From Burkholderiales bacterium Ga0077543 (GTDB lineage: Bacteria > Pseudomonadota > Gammaproteobacteria > Burkholderiales > Burkholderiaceae_C), in assembly GCA_001464055.1 (NCBI GenBank), contig LNET01000097.1:1-53753 (forward strand): a stretch of DNA of 53,753 nucleotides. The letters are read 5' to 3'. Positions 49,362-53,753 of this stretch are shown here, piece by piece; the first letter of the stretch is position 1; every line of letters begins with the position of its first letter. A program made the position numbers and the translations under genes. Below the pieces are notes generated by a model. That model did no database searches. It had not been told where the DNA came from and was given only the letters and a program-made list of their open reading frames with translations.

Positions 49362-50160
49362 AGGCGGCCGCCGGCATTCCCCGGCCGTGGCGGCGGCGGC
49401 CCTGGTCCTGGCTGCTTCGGCGGCGGCCGCCCCGTCGCCGCCGGCCTGCGAACGCCCCGTCTACCTCAGCTTCGACACCGGCCACATGGCCGTGGCGCCG
49501 CTCGTGGCCGACGTGCTCAAGCGCCACGCGGTGCGTGTCACTTTCTTCCTGGCCAACGAGCGCACGAAGACCGGCGGCACCAGCCTGGACGAGGGCTGGG
49601 CGGCCTGGTGGCGGGACCGCGCCGACGAGGGCCACGCCTTCGGCTCCCACACCTGGGACCACGACGTCTGGCAGGCCGACGTGGCCGGCGGCCTTCGGGT
49701 GCGGCCCACCGCCGGGCCGCAGGCAAGACGCCCGCGCGTGCTGGACGCGGCGGGCTATTGCGCCGAGCTGGCACGGCCGGCGCAGCGCCTGGCCGCGATG
49801 ACCGGCCAGGCGATGGGCGCCATCTTCAGGGCGCCGGGTGGCAAGACCTCGCCGGCCCTGCTGCAGGCGGCGCAGGCCTGCGGCTGGACCCATGTCGGCT
49901 GGTCGGCGGCAGGTTTCCTGGGCGACGAGCTGCCCAGCGACAGGTACCCGAATGCCCAGCTGCTGCAGCAGGCACTGCGTGACATTCGTGAAGGCGATGT
50001 GCTGCTGGCCCACCTGGGCATCTGGTCGCGCCAGGACGCCTGGGCGCCGGCCGTGCTGGAGCCCCTGATCACCGGCCTGAAGGCGCGCGGCCTGTGCTTC
50101 GCCACCCTGCGCGAGCACCCGCGATACGGCGCTGCCGCCCGGCGTGCCGTGCTGCCGTGA
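49345..50160 (+). CDS. polysaccharide deacetylase (NodB-like) family protein
   Basis: This 271-residue protein is probably exported (hydrophobic segment near residues 14-30). NodB-domain motifs: YLSFDTGH (residues 40-47) in place of the usual TFDDG, HTWDH (102-106) with both metal histidines, and IFRAPGGKTS. The second aspartate of motif 1, a metal ligand in classical enzymes, is Thr45 here, so activity may be changed. Start ATG 49345 overlaps the propeller gene by 17 bases. It would act on an N-acetylated glycan, which is not identified. Confidence 0.82.
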   Translation: MRPGSEGGRRHSPAVAAAALVLAASAAAAPSPPACERPVYLSFDTGHMAVAPLVADVLKRHAVRVTFFLANERTKTGGTSLDEGWAAWWRDRADEGHAFGSHTWDHDVWQADVAGGLRVRPTAGPQARRPRVLDAAGYCAELARPAQRLAAMTGQAMGAIFRAPGGKTSPALLQAAQACGWTHVGWSAAGFLGDELPSDRYPNAQLLQQALRDIREGDVLLAHLGIWSRQDAWAPAVLEPLITGLKARGLCFATLREHPRYGAAARRAVLP

Positions 50161-51107
50161 ACGCGCTGTCCGACGCGTTCGGCCAGGTTCAGCAGTGGCT
50201 GTTCGAAGGCGCCGTGCAGCCCCTGGTGTTTGAGCTGGGCTGGGGCAACCTGCTCGAGGATGCCTTCGTCGCCACCGGCTGGCTGCTGGTGGGCCTGCTG
50301 CAGATCGGGGTGATGCTCACGCTGTGGCGCACGCTCGAGCGCTGGCGCCCGGCCGAAGCCGTGGTCGACCGCGCCGCGGTGCGCGTGGACGTGCTCTACA
50401 CCCTGATCCACCGGCTGGGCCTGCTTCGCCTGGCGCTGTTCTTCGCCGTGCAGCCGCTGTGGGATGGCTTGGTCGGGCAGCTGCGCCTGGCCGGCCTGCC
50501 GGCCTGGTCGGTGGACGGTCTGTGGCCTGGCGTCACCGACCTGGCCTGGGTGAGCTTCCTCGTCTACCTGCTGCTGTTCGACCTGATCGACTACGCCGTC
50601 CACCGGGGCCAGCACAGCCTGGGCTGGTGGTGGAAGCTGCACGCGCTGCACCACAGCCAGCGCCAGATGACGATGTGGACGGACAGCCGCAACCACCTGC
50701 TGGACGACCTGCTGCGCGACGGCATCTTCGTGCTGGCCGGGCTGCTGCTGGGCGTGCCGCCGGCACAGTTCGTGGCGCTGGTGGCCTGCAAGAAGCTGTT
50801 GGAGAGCCTGGCCCACGCGAACGTGCGCCTCTCGTTCGGCCCGGTGCTGGGGCGGCTGCTGGTCAGCCCGCAGTTCCACCGCGTGCACCATGCCATCGGC
50901 GTGGGTCATGAGTCGGCCGGCGCAGGCAGCCTGGGGGGCTGCAACTATGCCGTGCTGTTCCCGGTGTGGGACCAGTGGTTCGGCAGCGCCCGCTGGGACG
51001 ACGCCTACCCGGCCACCGGCATCCGCGACCAACTCGAGGGCCGCGACTACGGTCGCGGTTTCTGGGCCCAGCAGTGGCTGGGCCTGAAGCGGCTGGCGGG
51101 TTGGTGA
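50157..51107 (+). CDS. sterol desaturase / fatty acid hydroxylase family protein
   Basis: This is a 316-residue membrane di-iron enzyme. The three histidine clusters are HRGQH (149-153), HALHH (162-166) and FHRVHH near residue 242, the full eight-histidine set of the superfamily. About four membrane helices surround them. Members hydroxylate or desaturate lipids, sterols or carotenoids. The GTG start overlaps the deacetylase gene by 4 bases (GTGA). The target lipid is unknown. Confidence 0.9.
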   Translation: MNALSDAFGQVQQWLFEGAVQPLVFELGWGNLLEDAFVATGWLLVGLLQIGVMLTLWRTLERWRPAEAVVDRAAVRVDVLYTLIHRLGLLRLALFFAVQPLWDGLVGQLRLAGLPAWSVDGLWPGVTDLAWVSFLVYLLLFDLIDYAVHRGQHSLGWWWKLHALHHSQRQMTMWTDSRNHLLDDLLRDGIFVLAGLLLGVPPAQFVALVACKKLLESLAHANVRLSFGPVLGRLLVSPQFHRVHHAIGVGHESAGAGSLGGCNYAVLFPVWDQWFGSARWDDAYPATGIRDQLEGRDYGRGFWAQQWLGLKRLAGW

Positions 51108-51949
51108 GGGCGATCTTCGACGCGCTGGCCCGGGCCGCAGGCTACTGCCTGCACCCCAGGTTGATGCTCTGGTCGCTGGGGCCGCTGCTGCTGGGTGGCG
51201 TGGCGCTGGCGCTGCTGGGCTGGCTGTACTGGGAAAGCGCCGTGGCCGGCACCCGCGCCGTACTCGACGGCTGGGCGCTGCTGCAGGTGCTGCTGGGCTG
51301 GCTGGACCGGCTGGGGCTGCAGGCGTTTCGCAGCGTGCTGGCGCCGTTGATCGTGGTGGCCCTGATGGTGCCGCTGGTGGTGCTGGGCACCCTGCTGCTG
51401 GTGGCCACGATGATGACGCCGGCCATCGTGCGTCAGGTCCTTGCCAGGCGCTTTCCGGACCTGCAGGCACGCCAGGGCGCGGGCTGGATGCAATGCCTGG
51501 GTCGAACCCTGGTTGCGGCCGCGCTGGCCCTGGTGGTGCTGGTGCTGAGCGTGCCGCTGTGGCTGGTGCCGCCCCTGGTGCTGCTGCTGCCACCCTTGGT
51601 GTGGGGCTGGCTCACCCAGCAGGTACTGGCCTTCGGCGTTCTGGCACGGCATGCCAGCGTCGAAGAGCGCCGGCTGCTGCTGCAGCGCCACCGCCTGCAG
51701 TTGCTGGCGATGGGCGTGGCCTGCGGTTTCCTGGGCGCCGCGCCATCGCTGATCTGGGCGCTGGGCGCGATGGCGCTGGTGCTGGCGCCGCTGCTGGCAC
51801 TGCTGTCGCTGTGGCTCTACACCCTCGTATTCGTTTTCGCCGCGGCCTGGTTCGCGCACTTCCTGCTGGCCGAACTGCAGGCCCTGCGGGCATCGGTTCC
51901 AATCGCTGCCGCGGTCGACACCCCCCGCGCCCTGCCTGCACCCCCCTGA
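51104..51949 (+). CDS. EI24-like membrane protein
   Basis: This 281-residue hydrophobic protein has about six membrane segments. The start VRAIFDALARAAGYCLHPRLMLWSLGPLLLGG and the internal LVLLLPPLVWGWLTQQVLAF resemble EI24/CysZ-type domains. CysZ in enteric bacteria is a sulfate channel, but this protein is encoded in an envelope-type operon, so a transport role is only a guess. The GTG start overlaps the hydroxylase stop by 4 bases. Confidence 0.78.
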   Translation: MRAIFDALARAAGYCLHPRLMLWSLGPLLLGGVALALLGWLYWESAVAGTRAVLDGWALLQVLLGWLDRLGLQAFRSVLAPLIVVALMVPLVVLGTLLLVATMMTPAIVRQVLARRFPDLQARQGAGWMQCLGRTLVAAALALVVLVLSVPLWLVPPLVLLLPPLVWGWLTQQVLAFGVLARHASVEERRLLLQRHRLQLLAMGVACGFLGAAPSLIWALGAMALVLAPLLALLSLWLYTLVFVFAAAWFAHFLLAELQALRASVPIAAAVDTPRALPAPP

Positions 51950-51958
51950 GACTGCCCC

Positions 51959-52750
51959 ATGGACATCGGACTCATCATCGTCGGCGACGAGATCCTCTCT
52001 GGCAAGCGCCTGGACAAGCATCTGTCCAAGTGCATCGAACTGCTGTCGGCGCGCGGGCTGATGCTGTCCTGGGCGCGTTATGTCGGCGACGACCGGCCGC
52101 GCATCACCCGCGCCGTGGCCGACGCGCTGGGCAGCGGCGACCTGGTGTTTTCCTGCGGCGGCATCGGCGCCACGCCCGACGACCACACCCGCCAGTGCGC
52201 CGCCGAAGCGGCCGGCCTGCCGCTGGAACTGCACCCGATGGCCCGCGACCTGATCCTGGAGCGCATGCGCGATGTCGCTGCCGAGCAGGGCCAGCCCTTC
52301 GAGCCCGACCGCCCCGACAACCTGCATCGCATGAACATGGGTACCTTCCCGGCCGGTGCGCAGATCGTGCCCAATCCGTACAACAAGATTCCTGGCTTCA
52401 GCCTCGGTCACGTGCACTTCCTGCCGGGTTTCCCGGTGATGGCCTGGCCGATGATCGAGTGGCTGCTGGACACCCGCTATCCCCACCTGCACGGCGGGGC
52501 GCGGCAGGTCGAGCGTTCGGTCATCGTCTATGGCGCGATGGAGGCGAGCCTGACGCCGCTGATGGAAGCCATCGAGGCCCGTTTCGACGGCGTCAAGGTC
52601 TTCAGCCTGCCCAGCGTGGACCACCCGCAACACGGTCGGCACATTGAACTGGGCGTGAAATCGGCCGTCGACCCTTTGCACGCTTTTGCAGCACTGCGTG
52701 ACGGACTTCTCGCCCATGGGGCCCGACTCGGCCCGGAGATGGTGCGATAG
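51959..52750 (+). CDS. CinA/MoaB-like molybdopterin-binding domain protein
   Basis: This 263-residue protein begins MDIGLIIVGDEILSGKRLDKH and contains SCGGIGATPDDHTRQCAAEA, the hallmark of the competence/damage-inducible CinA N-terminal domain. It has no C-terminal nicotinamide-nucleotide amidase domain. A second domain of about 110 residues follows, with NPYNKIPGFSLGHVHFLPGFP. Function is uncertain; the family binds a nucleotide-like ligand. It follows the EI24-like gene after 9 bases and is the last gene of the operon. Confidence 0.87.
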   Translation: MDIGLIIVGDEILSGKRLDKHLSKCIELLSARGLMLSWARYVGDDRPRITRAVADALGSGDLVFSCGGIGATPDDHTRQCAAEAAGLPLELHPMARDLILERMRDVAAEQGQPFEPDRPDNLHRMNMGTFPAGAQIVPNPYNKIPGFSLGHVHFLPGFPVMAWPMIEWLLDTRYPHLHGGARQVERSVIVYGAMEASLTPLMEAIEARFDGVKVFSLPSVDHPQHGRHIELGVKSAVDPLHAFAALRDGLLAHGARLGPEMVR

Positions 52751-52784
52751 CGCCGCCAGGCCGGGCCAAGCTGGTGCCTGGCCA

Positions 52785-52801
52785 TGCACCAAGGTTGTGC
52801 G
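52785..52801 (+). promoter_or_regulatory. NtrC-like site upstream of glnA
   Basis: TGCACC-AAGGT-TGTGCG is close to the NtrC consensus TGCACC-N5-GGTGCA (10 of 12 defined bases). It is centred about 62 bases upstream of the predicted sigma-54 start. A GGTGC at 52773 pairs with the same GCACC, which may define a second overlapping site. Confidence 0.5.
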
Positions 52802-52828
52802 CACTTGCCGGTCGCCCCAGCCGGCCAT

Positions 52829-52844
52829 GGGCATGCTTTCTGCT
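52829..52844 (+). promoter_or_regulatory. sigma-54 promoter of glnA
   Basis: GGGCATGCTTTCTGCT matches 9 of 12 defined positions of the -24/-12 consensus, with the GG and GC exactly 10 bases apart. The predicted start is near 52855, giving a leader of about 89 bases to the glnA ATG. Confidence 0.6.
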
Positions 52845-52943
52845 AGATTCCCTGGCGCCTGATCGCTGCCTTGGTTCCAGGGTGTCCGACGGCCCACCAG
52901 AAACAATCAACCCAAACCCCGCGCCCCGCTAGGAGAGATCTGC

Positions 52944-53753
52944 ATGGCAAAAACTGTTGCCGACGTGATGAAGTTGGTGAAGGAAAGCGAAGCCAAATTC
53001 GTCGACTTCCGCTTCACCGACACCCGCGGCAAGGAACAGCACGTGTCCGTGCCTGTTTCGCACTTCGATGAAGACAAGTTCACCTCCGGCCATGCCTTCG
53101 ATGGTTCGTCGATCGCCGGCTGGAAGGGCATCGAAGCATCCGACATGCTGCTGATGCCGGACCCGAACACCGCCAACGTCGACCCGTTCTTCGAGGAACC
53201 GACCGTCATCCTCACCTGCGACGTGGTCGACCCGGCCGACGGCAAGCCCTACGAACGCGACCCGCGTTCTCTGGCCAAGCGCGCCGAGGCCTACATGAAG
53301 AGCAGCGGCCTGGGCGACGCCGCCTACTTTGGCCCCGAGCCCGAGTTCTTCGTGTTCGACAGCGTGCGCTGGTCGAACGACATGTCGGGCTGCTTCAGCA
53401 AGATCGAAAGTGAAGAAGCCGCCTGGAACACCGGCAAGGAATACGAGCACGGCAACAGCGGCTTCCGCCCTGCGGTGAAGGGTGGCTACTTCCCCGTGCC
53501 CCCGGTCGACAGCGGCCAGGACCTGCGTTCGGAGATGTGTCTCATCCTGGAAAGCCTGGGCATCCCTGTCGAAGTGCACCACCACGAAGTGGCCAATGCC
53601 GGCCAGATGGAGATCGGCACCAAGTTCAGCACGCTGATCCAGCGCGCCGACTGGGTGCAGCTCCAGAAGTACGTCATCCACAACGTGGCCGCCGCATACG
53701 GCAAGACCGCCACTTTCATGCCCAAGCCCATCGTGGGCGACAACGGCAGCGGC
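52944..53753 (+). CDS. glnA: glutamine synthetase type I (3' end outside window)
   Basis: This is the first 270 codons of glutamine synthetase, which makes glutamine from glutamate, ammonia and [36 protein letters not shown], the [16 protein letters not shown] loop and the metal-binding [10 protein letters not shown] are all typical, as is [16 protein letters not shown]. The adenylylation tyrosine would lie beyond the window. The start ATG has a strong AGGAGAG site. The reading frame is open to the window edge. The upstream sigma-54/NtrC signals fit nitrogen-regulated expression. Confidence 0.96.
   Translation, partial: MAKTVADVMKLVKESEAKFVDFRFTDTRGKEQHVSVPVSHFDEDKFTSGHAFDGSSIAGWKGIEASDMLLMPDPNTANVDPFFEEPTVILTCDVVDPADGKPYERDPRSLAKRAEAYMKSSGLGDAAYFGPEPEFFVFDSVRWSNDMSGCFSKIESEEAAWNTGKEYEHGNSGFRPAVKGGYFPVPPVDSGQDLRSEMCLILESLGIPVEVHHHEVANAGQMEIGTKFSTLIQRADWVQLQKYVIHNVAAAYGKTATFMPKPIVGDNGSG

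Overview
The window is about 53.8 kb of uniformly high-GC DNA. Gene content and order point to a Burkholderiales-type betaproteobacterium, close to the Rubrivivax/Leptothrix/Roseateles group, although no taxonomic marker gene is present. The evidence is a glycine-riboswitch gcvTHP-sdaA operon, opgGH next to a GlrK/QseG/GlrR-type system, and direct sulfhydrylation by MetY beside a sulfate ABC importer. Coding density is very high. Many genes overlap their neighbour by 4 bp (ATGA/GTGA). I saw no tRNA, rRNA, insertion sequence, prophage or CRISPR array. Both edges cut genes: a chemoreceptor on the left and glnA on the right.

Layout: 1-5566 holds the end of a methyl-accepting chemotaxis protein and an RND adaptor/permease pair. 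5649-9658 holds a minus-strand FAH hydrolase-GNAT-PAS histidine kinase group, a cupin, and a two-helix sensor-like protein with no output domain. 9764-16133 is the glycine operon: tandem glycine riboswitch, gcvT, gcvH, gcvP, sdaA, all on the minus strand. 16134-20799 (plus strand) holds a nitroreductase, a CoA-binding protein, a PadR regulator with a membrane partner, an esterase, and an S66 peptidase homologue that lacks its nucleophile segment. 20810-21432 is a ParE/RHH toxin-antitoxin pair. 21478-26790 is sulfur assimilation: cysA, cysW, cysT and a sulfate-binding protein with a C-terminal frameshift, divergent from metY.

27022-30222 pairs a cytochrome P450 with an acyl-CoA ligase. 30202-33508 is a MacAB-like efflux cassette. 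33620-36535 holds an enoyl-CoA hydratase, a small membrane protein, a class V aminotransferase and an unknown protein. 36545-43935 is the most informative block: opgH and opgG lie directly downstream of a sigma-54 activator (GlrR type), a QseG-like lipoprotein and a GlrK-like kinase. The opgG upstream region contains a good -24/-12 promoter match plus two copies of a TGTC-N10-GAC(A/G) palindrome. This suggests that osmoregulated periplasmic glucan synthesis is under GlrR/sigma-54 control.

43966-47368 holds ETF-ubiquinone oxidoreductase, CrcB and a diguanylate cyclase. 47539-52750 is a very compressed six-gene plus-strand operon: an AIM24-family protein, a beta-propeller, a polysaccharide deacetylase-like protein, a sterol-desaturase-family hydroxylase, an EI24-like membrane protein and a CinA/MoaB-like protein. 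It looks like an uncharacterised envelope module. It is followed by glnA, which has a recognisable sigma-54 promoter and an NtrC-like site. All functional calls come from reading the translated sequences. No database search was run.
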